A DNA stretch of 20,253 nt from NCBI GenBank assembly GCA_027317105.1, contig DAHVFH010000071.1, forward strand, positions 1-20,253. The letters are read 5' to 3'. Each line of letters begins with the position of its first letter. Position 1 is the first letter of the stretch. This DNA is from Cytophagales bacterium. Lineage in GTDB: Bacteria > Bacteroidota > Bacteroidia > Cytophagales > Cyclobacteriaceae. The notes under the pieces are model-generated. The model saw only the letters and a program-made list of their open reading frames with translations, was not told the origin of the DNA and did not search any database. The position numbers were made by a program, and so were the translations under genes. Below are positions 1-6,998 of the stretch, one piece after another.

Positions 1-252
1 CTTTTCTACCGTACCACTTACAACCGGGTAGATGCGTACTACGTTGTCTTCGGCAAAACTAACTTCTCCAACAGCTGTCAACTGCTCAGCTAATGATTGC
101 TGTTGAATGCTAATAATTTTGATATGGGCCATTTGACTTTCACTTAATTGCAGTTTGGTTTCCACGGATTGCGCCACTTGTTTCAATGCTTTTTTCTCTT
201 TTCCACAAGAAATGATTAAAGAAAGAAAAAATATGAAATGGATTTTCTTCAT
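1..252 (-). CDS. RND efflux periplasmic adaptor (HlyD/CusB-CzcB type), partial
   Basis: Only the first 84 codons are present; the gene runs off the left edge. The N-terminus is a lipoprotein signal: a Lys-rich start, a hydrophobic stretch and the lipobox LIISC with Cys16 as the predicted lipidated residue. After a helical segment comes the typical beginning of a membrane-fusion protein, with TAVGEVSFAED followed by VVRIYPVVSGTVEK, the first strands of the adaptor barrel/lipoyl region. Adaptors of this class join an inner-membrane RND pump to a TolC channel; the CusB/CzcB branch exports metal cations. It starts 12 bases after the stop of the TolC-like gene, so the two are almost certainly cotranscribed. 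An RND pump gene is expected further along the same strand. The family is fairly sure; the substrate is not visible. Confidence 0.8.
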   Translation of the reverse strand, partial: MKKIHFIFFLSLIISCGKEKKALKQVAQSVETKLQLSESQMAHIKIISIQQQSLAEQLTAVGEVSFAEDNVVRIYPVVSGTVEK

Positions 253-264
253 GTTGTTACAGGA

Positions 265-1521
265 TTAATATTCAATGACGGTTTCTCCTACACTAAAATT
301 TAAATTGTTGACACTGTTCAAAAACTGTTGACGTAGTTCAATCAATTGGATGTTCGTGCTGATGTAAATTCGCTGATAGTCGATGAACTCCAATAAACTA
401 ATGTCTCTTTTTTGAAAATAAGTATTTGTATTGATATTCAATTGCTTTAGACTTCCAAGATATTCGCTAGTATAACTTGCAAGTCCTTCAAAATTTTTCT
501 TGTATTGATTGAAGGCGGAGATAACTTGATTAGTAATGTTTATTTTAAGGTAATCCCTGTGCAATTGTGATTGTTTGATATTGTATTGTGCCTCTTTAAT
601 ACTCCCTTGGTTGCGGTTGAAAACAGGGAAGGGCATCTGTAGTACAAGCCCTTGGTAGTTTCGGGTATAGTTGCCGCCTTTATCATAATCATATCCTATT
701 GAGACGTCTGGCACTGCAAGAGAGCGTTGCAATTTGAGGTTCTGTTCTTGATATTCTCGCATTAAATTGGAAACTTTTAGATCGGGTCTAACGAATAAAG
801 ACCGAGTGATTAAACTATCGAGCTCTAAGTTGTTGTTGTAAATTGGAATTTTCTGTGTTACCCTGATTACTGAGTCTTTTGGATATTGAAGTAAAGTGCG
901 CACTTGTGATAAGTATTGTTCTTTTTGAATGGCATTGTCTAATGCCTGTGTCTTCACGCCAATGTATTCCGATTTAATACGCAGGTCTTCGGTCACTGAT
1001 ATTTCGCCCACTTGCAATTCTTTTCGGCTGGCCAAGATAAGACGCTCATAACTTGCCAATACCGCATTATATAATTTTTCTTTAGCCTCTAGTGCCGCCA
1101 GATTATTATAATTATTACCTAAATCGTAAAGTAGGCTGCGTATCACATCGGTGAATTGCATTTTATTAATCTCTAGATTAATCTTCGCAAGTTTAACAGT
1201 GTTGGTGTGCTTGCCTGCAATAGAAATGGTTTGATTGATTTGGGCCTCAAACTGGTTCCGAGCCTGTAAATATTTATTCTCTGCTGAGTTGTAGGCCTCT
1301 TGATTCCAGATAACAGTAGGATTATACCATAAACGTGCCTGGATTACTTGGGCTTCCGCCTGGCTGATTTCATAGTAGGCGGCCAGCAAATAAAAATTCT
1401 TTTTTAGCAATCGCTCTTTGGCCTTCACTAAGGTGAGAACGGTGTCTTGCGATTGCCCAAAAAGGTTGGGTGCAACTAATCCAAAAAAAATAAGGCAGCC
1501 GATAAAGGACTTTTTATTCAT
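265..1521 (-). CDS. TolC-family outer-membrane efflux protein (CusC/CzcC-like)
   Basis: This 418-residue protein has a signal peptide (residues 1-22, ending near LFGQSQ) followed by two long alternating helical/strand repeats, as in outer membrane factors of the TolC family. Recognisable family pieces are the early NFYLLAAYYEISQAEAQ helix, RARLWYNPTVIWNQE at the first strand, the second-repeat helix NLKLQRSLAVPDVSIGYDYD, and LQMPFPVFNRNQGSIKEAQ. The last two closely match CzcC-type metal-efflux channels. It would form the trimeric channel through the outer membrane and dock to the adaptor encoded just downstream. It lies between the small acidic secreted protein gene (62-nt gap) and the adaptor gene (12-nt gap), so all three form one operon. 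Length is normal for the family. Confidence 0.88.
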   Translation of the reverse strand: MNKKSFIGCLIFFGLVAPNLFGQSQDTVLTLVKAKERLLKKNFYLLAAYYEISQAEAQVIQARLWYNPTVIWNQEAYNSAENKYLQARNQFEAQINQTISIAGKHTNTVKLAKINLEINKMQFTDVIRSLLYDLGNNYNNLAALEAKEKLYNAVLASYERLILASRKELQVGEISVTEDLRIKSEYIGVKTQALDNAIQKEQYLSQVRTLLQYPKDSVIRVTQKIPIYNNNLELDSLITRSLFVRPDLKVSNLMREYQEQNLKLQRSLAVPDVSIGYDYDKGGNYTRNYQGLVLQMPFPVFNRNQGSIKEAQYNIKQSQLHRDYLKINITNQVISAFNQYKKNFEGLASYTSEYLGSLKQLNINTNTYFQKRDISLLEFIDYQRIYISTNIQLIELRQQFLNSVNNLNFSVGETVIEY

Positions 1522-1583
1522 ATACTAAGACTGTGAAAATAATAAAAATTGAGCCAGGGGCAGTATGCCACTTGAATAATAGC

Positions 1584-1934
1584 CTAAATCAAAAATTGAT
1601 GATTGATGACGTAGACTTTGCCAGTGGTCATTTCTAATCTTAAATCAATTTTTTTTGAAGGCTGACCACCGTTAGAATTAAAGGAAAACGATTCAGCTAG
1701 AAAGTCGGTGGAGATTTCAACTTCGGGGGATTGGTCTTCATCCGAATCTTCCCGGTCATCAGAAGTAATTGAAAACACATAGCCTTCCTCGCTTGGATTG
1801 TGAGAGCGAATAAAAGTTGTGTCCACAGAATAGCTGCCCAAATCGGGGGTTAAAAATACGCCCGAAACAAAAGCCATAAATAATATGGCTGGGTAACGAA
1901 AAAAGATGGATTTTATAACTGTCTTTTTTGACAC
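1584..1934 (-). CDS. Small acidic secreted protein, first gene of the efflux operon
   Basis: I do not recognise a named family. The 116-residue product has a basic N-terminus and a hydrophobic segment (about residues 14-30) that could be a signal peptide or membrane anchor. A strongly acidic patch follows at about residues 59-67 (DDREDSDED), then a polar region and a C-terminal part with VYVINHQFLI. The start is GTG; no in-frame ATG precedes the hydrophobic segment, and an upstream start would overlap the promoter candidate. Its position ahead of the TolC and adaptor genes suggests a periplasmic accessory role in efflux, and the acidic cluster could bind cations; that is inference. The start may be nearly leaderless because the -7-like element ends 5 bases upstream. 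Confidence 0.6.
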   Translation of the reverse strand: MSKKTVIKSIFFRYPAILFMAFVSGVFLTPDLGSYSVDTTFIRSHNPSEEGYVFSITSDDREDSDEDQSPEVEISTDFLAESFSFNSNGGQPSKKIDLRLEMTTGKVYVINHQFLI

Positions 1935-1939
1935 AGGTG

Positions 1940-1971
1940 TAAAAGTAAGCTAAAAACGGAAAGTCATCAAA
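1940..1971 (-). promoter_or_regulatory. Candidate Bacteroidota promoter for the efflux operon
   Basis: Read on the minus strand, TTTG (1971-1968) is followed by a 20-nt spacer and TACTTTTA (1947-1940). The Bacteroidota housekeeping pattern is TTTG, 19-21 nt, TAnnTTTG, so only the last base differs. It lies between the lysC stop and the GTG of the small acidic protein, which suggests the efflux operon is transcribed separately from lysC. Confidence 0.5.
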
Positions 1972-1988
1972 ATAGTTGCCCTGTCAAC

Positions 1989-3308
1989 TTAAAGGCCAAA
2001 AAGCCCTTCGTTCAAGAGGTTGAGTGCCATTTCTTTTTGTGTTGTCTCAACGAGTAACGAGATGTTATTATTGCTTCCTCCATAACTGACCATTCGGATG
2101 GGCACAGAAACCAGTGAAAGAAATACTTCGTTCAATACGCCTTCTTTTTCGGCCAGCATATTGCCAACAATGCAAATAATGGTTAGGTTTTTATCTACTT
2201 CAATAGAGCCGAAACCTTTAAGCTCACCAACGATTTCATCCAGGTAGTGGTGGTCATCAATGGTAACCGAAACGGCTACTTCCGAAGTTGAGATCATGTC
2301 AATGGAGGTTTTGTATTTTTCAAATATGCCAAAGACTTGCCTTAGAAAACCGTAGGCCAGCAGCATTCGTGAAGACTTAATTTTAATGGCAGTGATGCCA
2401 TCCTTTGCAGCAATAGCTTTGAATTGTCCCCGGCTTCCTTTTTCGCTAATCAATGTGCCGGCCGCTTTTTCATCCATTGTATTTTTCAACCTTACGGGCA
2501 CACTGTATTTCTGTGCCGGAACAATGGTAGAAGGATGAAGAATCTTTGCGCCAAAGTAGGCCAACTCGGAAGCTTCATCAAAAGTCAGTTCGGCTATGGG
2601 TAAAGTCTTCTTTACTATCCGAGGATCGTTGTTGTGCATCCCGTCAATGTCAGTCCAAATCTGAATTTCCTCAGCCCTTACGGCAGCTCCAATCAACGAT
2701 GCGGTGTAATCGCTCCCGCCACGTTTTAAATTATCAATTTCATTTTTGTGGTTTCGGCAGATGTAACCTTGGGTGATCAACATTTCCGCATTGGTCATGG
2801 TTTCCAAAATAGGATTGATTCGTTCGCTGATCTTATCCAATTCTGGTTCGTGATTCTCATCAATCGACATGAAGTGCAGGGCAGGCAAAAGCCGGGCATT
2901 GATTTTTCTTTCCTGGCAATGATGGTAAAATAACTCGGTGGAGATCAATTCTCCTTGCGCCAATAATTCGCGATAGCTGCGATCATCAAATTTTCCGGCC
3001 GCCAGGAGGCGAAACAGACTAAAATATCGACTTACCAATTCCTCGCCAATTGCCCGAAAGGAGGATGATTCGTACAGGTCGCTTATGAAAGCCAGGTAAT
3101 GTTTCTCCAACGTGTCAATTTCATTGTTGGCCTCGGGTATTTGATGAGCCAGTAAGTGTTCACCAATGCGCACCAGGGCGTTGGTTGTGCCGCTAAGTGC
3201 CGAAAGCACTACAATTTTCTTTCCCGGCATATTGAGCACCAGGTTGGCTATTTTTTTCATCCTTTCCGGTTTTCCCACCGAAGTGCCTCCAAATTTGACT
3301 ATCAGCAT
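1989..3308 (-). CDS. lysC: Aspartate kinase (monofunctional, LysC type)
   Basis: This enzyme phosphorylates L-aspartate with ATP, the first step toward lysine/diaminopimelate, threonine and methionine. The amino-acid kinase domain begins with KFGGTSVG (residues 5-12). It carries QGELIST (118-124), the RGGSDYTA substrate/nucleotide motif (196-203), WTDIDGMHNNDPR (218-230) and AYFGAKILHP (250-259). The last roughly 130 residues form two ACT domains (about 305-370 and 372-437), the usual site of feedback control, often by lysine. At 439 residues it is the usual size of a single-function enzyme; there is no fused homoserine dehydrogenase. It diverges from mdh and is followed on the same strand by the efflux operon, which appears to have its own promoter. 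The ATG start directly precedes the conserved MLIVKFGGTS. Confidence 0.95.
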   Translation of the reverse strand: MLIVKFGGTSVGKPERMKKIANLVLNMPGKKIVVLSALSGTTNALVRIGEHLLAHQIPEANNEIDTLEKHYLAFISDLYESSSFRAIGEELVSRYFSLFRLLAAGKFDDRSYRELLAQGELISTELFYHHCQERKINARLLPALHFMSIDENHEPELDKISERINPILETMTNAEMLITQGYICRNHKNEIDNLKRGGSDYTASLIGAAVRAEEIQIWTDIDGMHNNDPRIVKKTLPIAELTFDEASELAYFGAKILHPSTIVPAQKYSVPVRLKNTMDEKAAGTLISEKGSRGQFKAIAAKDGITAIKIKSSRMLLAYGFLRQVFGIFEKYKTSIDMISTSEVAVSVTIDDHHYLDEIVGELKGFGSIEVDKNLTIICIVGNMLAEKEGVLNEVFLSLVSVPIRMVSYGGSNNNISLLVETTQKEMALNLLNEGLFGL

Positions 3309-3327
3309 GTTGTTTATTTTTGAACCC

Positions 3328-3335
3328 CAAATTTA
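3328..3335 (-). promoter_or_regulatory. Candidate -7 element upstream of lysC
   Basis: On the minus strand this reads TAAATTTG, an exact match to the Bacteroidota -7 consensus TAnnTTTG, 19 nt before the lysC ATG. No good TTTG lies at the expected -33 distance; the nearest, TTCG, has a 22-nt spacer. The assignment is therefore moderate. Confidence 0.4.
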
Positions 3336-3461
3336 TTGCTCTTAATGAGAATTAATACGAAATGAAGACGCAATTATTTATCCAGTGATAATTTTCTTTT
3401 TCTTGGCTGCTAGTGATAACTTGCCGTCCTTAAATTATCGGGATAACTAAAATTAATTTCT

Positions 3462-4391
3462 ATGAAAATAACTGTTGTTGGGGCAGGCAATGTGGGAGCC
3501 ACTTGTGCCGATGTATTGGCCTACCGTGAAGTAGCCAACGAAATCGTATTAGTTGACATTAAAGAAGGGCTGGCAGAAGGCAAAGCGCTTGACATTTGGC
3601 AAAAGGCTGCCATCAATCTTTACGACAGCCGAACGATTGGTTCAACCAATGATTATTCAAAAAGTGCTGGCTCAGACGTGGTAGTGATAACTTCCGGGTT
3701 GCCAAGAAAACCAGGCATGACCCGCGATGATTTAATTAGTACCAATGCCGGTATTGTGAAAACGGTGACCGAAAATGTAGTGAAACATTCGCCCAATGCC
3801 ATCATTATCATAGTAAGCAACCCGCTTGATGTAATGACCTACCAGGCTCATTTGATTTCAAAACTTCCACGCACCCGCGTAATGGGCATGGCAGGAATTT
3901 TGGATACAGCGAGGTATAAAGCATTTTTGGCTGAAGCCCTGAATGTTTCTCCAAAAGATATTCAGGCGATGATTTTAGGTGGCCATGGTGACACCATGGT
4001 GCCACTGCCACGCTACACCACGGTTGCCGGAATTCCGGTAACTGAAATGATCGCAACCGATAAACTCAATGCTATTATTGAACGCACAAAAGTAGGTGGT
4101 GGTGAATTGGTGAAATTAATGGGTACTTCTGCCTGGTATGCTCCAGGAGCGGCAGCCGCTCAAATGGTGGAAGCCATTGTTAAAGATCAAAACCGCGTTT
4201 TGCCGGTATGCATGCAACTAGATGGAGAGTATGGAATTAAAAATTGCTACTTGGGTGTGCCAGTCGTGTTAGGAAAAAATGGAATTGAAAAAGTGCTCGA
4301 ACTGGAATTGAATGCCAGTGAGAAAGCCTTGCTGGAGACCAGCCGCAAGCACGTGAAAGAAGTAATGGATGTGCTTGATAAGCTTAAATAA
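3462..4391 (+). CDS. mdh: Malate dehydrogenase (LDH-like, NAD-dependent)
   Basis: It interconverts malate and oxaloacetate with NAD in the citric acid cycle. The 309-residue sequence begins with a Rossmann fold: GAGNVG (residues 7-12) and the NAD-ribose acid D32. The mobile loop PRKPGMTRDD holds the substrate arginines R82 and R88, the pattern that marks malate rather than lactate specificity. The active site has D148 and R151 in GILDTARYK and the catalytic H175 in GGHGDTMV. The size matches the LDH-like MDH group of Bacteroidota and other bacteria. It is transcribed away from lysC and ends 69 nt before a very strong terminator hairpin, so it is probably a single-gene unit. No clear promoter match was found in the 153-nt divergent spacer on this strand. 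Confidence 0.96.
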   Translation: MKITVVGAGNVGATCADVLAYREVANEIVLVDIKEGLAEGKALDIWQKAAINLYDSRTIGSTNDYSKSAGSDVVVITSGLPRKPGMTRDDLISTNAGIVKTVTENVVKHSPNAIIIIVSNPLDVMTYQAHLISKLPRTRVMGMAGILDTARYKAFLAEALNVSPKDIQAMILGGHGDTMVPLPRYTTVAGIPVTEMIATDKLNAIIERTKVGGGELVKLMGTSAWYAPGAAAAQMVEAIVKDQNRVLPVCMQLDGEYGIKNCYLGVPVVLGKNGIEKVLELELNASEKALLETSRKHVKEVMDVLDKLK

Positions 4392-4460
4392 TTAAATAAT
4401 TAAAAATTACTTATTCAAAATCAAGGAAACCTGAATTTGAGTAGTTGACTTCTGAATTTT

Positions 4461-4489
4461 AAAAAAAGGCCGCATTGCGGCCTTTTTTT
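4461..4489 (+). terminator. Rho-independent terminator after mdh
   Basis: A perfect 13-bp inverted repeat, AAAAAAAGGCCGC / GCGGCCTTTTTTT, surrounds the 3-nt loop ATT. A GC core with A and T flanks gives a U-tract in the transcript of either strand, so it could work in both directions. It separates mdh from the toxin-antitoxin unit. Confidence 0.92.
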
Positions 4490-4494
4490 AACCT

Positions 4495-4526
4495 TTTGGT
4501 TTATACGTATAAATATTATATTTTTG
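4495..4526 (+). promoter_or_regulatory. Promoter of the toxin-antitoxin operon
   Basis: TTTG (4495-4498), a 20-nt spacer and TATTTTTG (4519-4526) match the Bacteroidota promoter consensus TTTG-N19-21-TAnnTTTG exactly. Transcription would begin around 4530-4534, about a dozen bases before the antitoxin ATG at 4546. Confidence 0.7.
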
Positions 4527-4536
4527 TCGTATAAAT
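4500..4536. promoter_or_regulatory. Probable autoregulatory operator of the toxin-antitoxin module
   Basis: A perfect 14-bp palindrome, TTTATACGTATAAA (4500-4513), lies wholly inside the promoter spacer. The half-site CGTATAAAT (4506-4514) recurs at 4528-4536, 22 bp on (about two helical turns) and over the expected transcription start. This is the arrangement expected where an antitoxin or toxin-antitoxin complex represses its own operon. The bound protein is inferred. Confidence 0.6.
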
Positions 4537-4545
4537 GATAGGGTT

Positions 4546-4803
4546 ATGGATGCGAAAATCACACTTAGCTTTGATGAAAACATCATTGGGAAAGCCAAAA
4601 AATTTGCCGATGACCAAAATATCAGCCTGTCAAGGCTCACTGAGTTTTTATACAGCCGCATGGTGAGTGGTAATTATAAAAATCTGGAAGCTTTGCCTGT
4701 GGCTGATTGGGTAAGCTTGGTGGCCGAAGGCGCGGCCGAATACAAAACCAAATCACGCAGTCGCAAAGCATTCAAAAGTGATTATTATAAATCGCGCAAA
4801 TGA
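4546..4803 (+). CDS. Antitoxin, DUF6364-like
   Basis: The 85-residue protein starts MDAKITLSFDENIIGKAKKFA and continues QNISLSRLTEFLYSRM. A short beta strand followed by two helices is the layout of ribbon-helix-helix DNA-binding antitoxins, and it resembles the DUF6364 family. The N-terminal half would dimerise and bind the operator upstream. The basic C-terminal tail (KTKSRSRKAFKSDYYKSRK) is a plausible disordered segment that wraps and blocks the toxin. Its last codons overlap the next gene by 4 bases (ATGA), giving translational coupling typical of toxin-antitoxin pairs. The family assignment is from memory and moderate; the antitoxin role is well supported by context. Confidence 0.8.
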   Translation: MDAKITLSFDENIIGKAKKFADDQNISLSRLTEFLYSRMVSGNYKNLEALPVADWVSLVAEGAAEYKTKSRSRKAFKSDYYKSRK

Positions 4804-5216
4804 AAGTTTTTCTGGATGCCAACATTTTGGTATCGGTGCTGAATAAGGAGTTTCCCTTATATACTTATTCGGCTCGTGTACTTAGCTTAATGGGCAACAG
4901 CAAATTTGAAATCTACACTTCACCGATTTGTCTGGCGATTGCATTTTATTTTGCCGAAAAGAAAAGTGGACGCCTAAAAGCGAAAGAAAAAATTCAACTT
5001 CTAACCTCCAAAATTGAAATTGCTGATTCCGATAAATCGACTGTAATGAAGGCCGTTCAAGACAAATCCATTGACGACTTTGAAGATGGATTAGAATACT
5101 ATGCGGCTATCAAAGCCGGTTGCAAATGCCTGGTCACAGAGGATATTGACGACTTTTATTTTTCAAAAATACCAGTGCTGACGGCCGAGCATTTTTTAGA
5201 AAGACATGTGTTATAA
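4800..5216 (+). CDS. PIN-domain toxin (VapC-like ribonuclease)
   Basis: This 138-residue single-domain PIN protein is probably an RNA endonuclease restrained by the antitoxin just upstream. It starts MKVFLDANILVSVL, with the first metal-binding acid D6 in the classic DxN context. The later acids lie in DDFEDGLEYYAA (D96 region) and LVTEDIDDF (E114/D115, D117/D118). The glutamate usually found near residue 45 is not evident: that stretch reads TSPICLAIAFYFAE, with the first acid only at E53. The enzyme may use E53, differ in metal binding or be weakened. The ATG overlaps the antitoxin stop. It converges on the methyltransferase gene with a 36-nt gap and no obvious hairpin. Confidence 0.84.
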   Translation: MKVFLDANILVSVLNKEFPLYTYSARVLSLMGNSKFEIYTSPICLAIAFYFAEKKSGRLKAKEKIQLLTSKIEIADSDKSTVMKAVQDKSIDDFEDGLEYYAAIKAGCKCLVTEDIDDFYFSKIPVLTAEHFLERHVL

Positions 5217-5252
5217 AACGTACCCAATTTTTTAGGTGCCTCAATAAGCAGG

Positions 5253-6023
5253 TCAGGATTTTTCACCTTTGTAAATTGTCTCGTTTCTCACAATTCCAAA
5301 ATAATAGGCTTGCTCCGCTAAGAATTTTTGACTGAAATTTTCCTCAAAGGCCTTTAGTCCGGAACGTTCTATCCGCACAACGTAGTCTTTCCCATACTTT
5401 CTCACGTGATCATTCTGGCCAAAAATCTTTTCACGTTCGCGAGGATCCGTGATAGAGTTGTCTTCAAAGGTTTGATCGGGAATGGGATTGAAGAAGGGTA
5501 CCTGTAAGATGGCCCATCCGCCTGGTTTGAGAACTCGGTGAATTTCATTCATAGCTTTGATATCATCATCGACATGCTCTAATACATGGTTGCACAGCAC
5601 AACGTCAAAATGATTTTCAGGAAAGGGGATCTGATGAATATCCATCTTGACTTTTGCAAGCGGAGACTCAATGTCGGCAGTGATGTAGTTTTCACCATGT
5701 TGGGCTTCAAAAGGTTTCATATAGCAATATTCGGGTGCGATATGCAATACATTCAATTTTTTTGTAAAGAAATCCGTTTTCTCTTTTAAGTAAAGCCAGA
5801 TCAAACGGTGACGCTCTAAACTCAGGCAATTGGGGCAAAGCGCATTTTCCCTTGAGTTGATCCGGCCGTAAGGAAGAAATTTCTTGTAGTGGTGATTACA
5901 AACGGCACATTCCACGTTATTTCCAAAGTAAAATAACCCAACCGTTTTTAGGCCAATACCACTAAAAAGCTGAAGGTATTTACGAGGAACAAATCGAACC
6001 AGAAGCGAAATTATTTTTTTCAT
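5253..6023 (-). CDS. SAM-dependent methyltransferase (class I, type 11) with N-terminal Cys4 segment
   Basis: The 256-residue product starts at ATG 6023; an in-frame TTG at 6032 would add MRQ but overlaps the promoter -7 element. A basic, hydrophobic N-terminus is followed by two CxxC pairs, C39/C42 and C63/C66, that look like a zinc ribbon. The methyltransferase core follows: LNVLHIAPE (90-98, a degenerate SAM motif I), ITADIE (114-119, end of strand 2), FDVVLCNHVLEHVDD (139-153) and HRVLKPGGWAILQVP (162-176). The VLEH and LKPGG motifs are typical of the Methyltransf_11 group. The substrate is unknown; relatives with this layout often sit in glycan or lipid-modification clusters, but no such neighbours are visible here. 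It appears to be monocistronic. Confidence 0.82.
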   Translation of the reverse strand: MKKIISLLVRFVPRKYLQLFSGIGLKTVGLFYFGNNVECAVCNHHYKKFLPYGRINSRENALCPNCLSLERHRLIWLYLKEKTDFFTKKLNVLHIAPEYCYMKPFEAQHGENYITADIESPLAKVKMDIHQIPFPENHFDVVLCNHVLEHVDDDIKAMNEIHRVLKPGGWAILQVPFFNPIPDQTFEDNSITDPREREKIFGQNDHVRKYGKDYVVRIERSGLKAFEENFSQKFLAEQAYYFGIVRNETIYKGEKS

Positions 6024-6029
6024 TTGGCG

Positions 6030-6061
6030 CAAAGATAATCGGGCGATTAGTTAGTACCATA
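6030..6061 (-). promoter_or_regulatory. Candidate promoter of the methyltransferase gene
   Basis: On the minus strand, TATCTTTG (6037-6030) matches the -7 consensus TAnnTTTG exactly. With a 20-nt spacer, TATG (6061-6058) stands at the -33 position, a 3-of-4 match to TTTG. The ATG follows only 6 nt after the -7 element, so the transcript would be leaderless or nearly so. Confidence 0.45.
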
Positions 6062-6086
6062 GGCGTATCTGGTATTCCTAATTGAA

Positions 6087-6242
6087 TTATGGTAAATTCG
6101 ATTCTGGCACGGGCCGCATGATCTTGAAGCCAAAAAAGCGATTGAAGCGAGGTTGTGCCGGGCGTGACGATGTCTCAGCTGGTTTCTGTTTGGTTGGTTT
6201 TATGGACACTTCTGTTCTTACATAGCTCGAAATCGCGTAATT
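6087..6242 (-). pseudogene. Possible decayed C-terminal ORF remnant in a gene-poor spacer
   Basis: The 348-nt spacer between the methyltransferase and the sigma factor (6024-6371) has no full gene. Within it, one minus-strand frame stays open for 51 codons before a TAA, without a suitable start. It reads as a basic, proline-rich tail: IKPTKQKPAETSSRPAQP, then RFNRFFGFKIMRPVPESNLP. The part around 6100-6180 is also richer in G+C than the rest of the spacer. This could be the 3' end of a lost gene, or chance. A 35-codon ATG frame on the plus strand (6118-6225) overlaps it and looks less protein-like. Confidence 0.2.
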
Positions 6243-6371
6243 TCATGCGGAAACTCACTAAAATCGCTGGAATAGAAATAAACTAAGAAAATGGCAAAAA
6301 GTATTTTCCAATTAAAACTTTTTCAACTTCACCTTCATCTTTATATCAGAATAACCTGAAACTGGGATTTT

Positions 6372-6998
6372 GTGGCCGAAACTCTACTTGACATTGCAAT
6401 GATGCATTCTGACACCTTAATCGCTCGAGCCCGAGAAGGGGATAAGAATGCCCAAGGCAAACTGGTGCAACTCTGGTACAAGCGCATCTATAATTTTAGT
6501 TACAAATTTTTCTTTGATCACGACATGGCCATGGAAGTGTCGCAGAAAACGTTCATCAGTATGCACAAGAATTTGTCCGGGCTACAAGAAATCGAACGCT
6601 TTAAATCCTGGCTTTACACCATCGCGGTTAATTGTTGTCGAGAAGAAGTTCGGAAAAAGAAAACTATGCGCTCCTTTTCGTTGAATGACCTAAATCAGGA
6701 AAGAGAGGAAAGTTATCGGTGGGAGGAAAGCCATCATCGTAATGAAAATCCGGAACGCGTGATGAGACAAAGTGAACTTTCAGATTTGTTGCAATCGTGT
6801 TTGATGCAGTTAAGTCCTGAACAGCGCGAAGTAGTGATTATGAAGGAGTACGAAGGGCTGAAGTTTAGGGAAATAGCCACGGCCTTAAATGTTTCTGAGA
6901 ACACCGTCAAGTCGAGAATGTACTATGGATTAAATAGTCTAAAAAAAATATTCGAACAGCAGAAAATCACAAAAGATACAATTGGTTATGAACTATAA
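6372..6998 (+). CDS. ECF-type RNA polymerase sigma factor
   Basis: This 208-residue sigma-70-family factor redirects RNA polymerase to a specific promoter set. Region 2 covers about residues 13-95 (LIARAREGDKNAQGKLV, then VSQKTFISMHKNL and RFKSWLYTIAVNCCREEVRKK). A charged linker follows, then region 4 with LSPEQREVVIMKEYEGLKF and the helix-turn-helix EIATALNVSENTVKSRMYYGL (about 166-186). The GTG at 6372 gives the longest form; ATG codons at 6399 and 6402 begin closer to the conserved domain and are equally possible. Its 3' end overlaps the next gene by 11 bases, the usual coupling of an ECF sigma factor to its anti-sigma factor. No TonB receptor gene is near, so this is not a FecI/FecR iron-type unit. 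Confidence 0.9.
   Translation: MAETLLDIAMMHSDTLIARAREGDKNAQGKLVQLWYKRIYNFSYKFFFDHDMAMEVSQKTFISMHKNLSGLQEIERFKSWLYTIAVNCCREEVRKKKTMRSFSLNDLNQEREESYRWEESHHRNENPERVMRQSELSDLLQSCLMQLSPEQREVVIMKEYEGLKFREIATALNVSENTVKSRMYYGLNSLKKIFEQQKITKDTIGYEL

Noticed and set aside
4461..4489. The hairpin as an operator of the toxin-antitoxin module
   Set aside because: The short 3-nt loop, GC core and T-run fit a terminator of mdh. It lies upstream of the -33 element and shares no half-site with the palindrome in the promoter.
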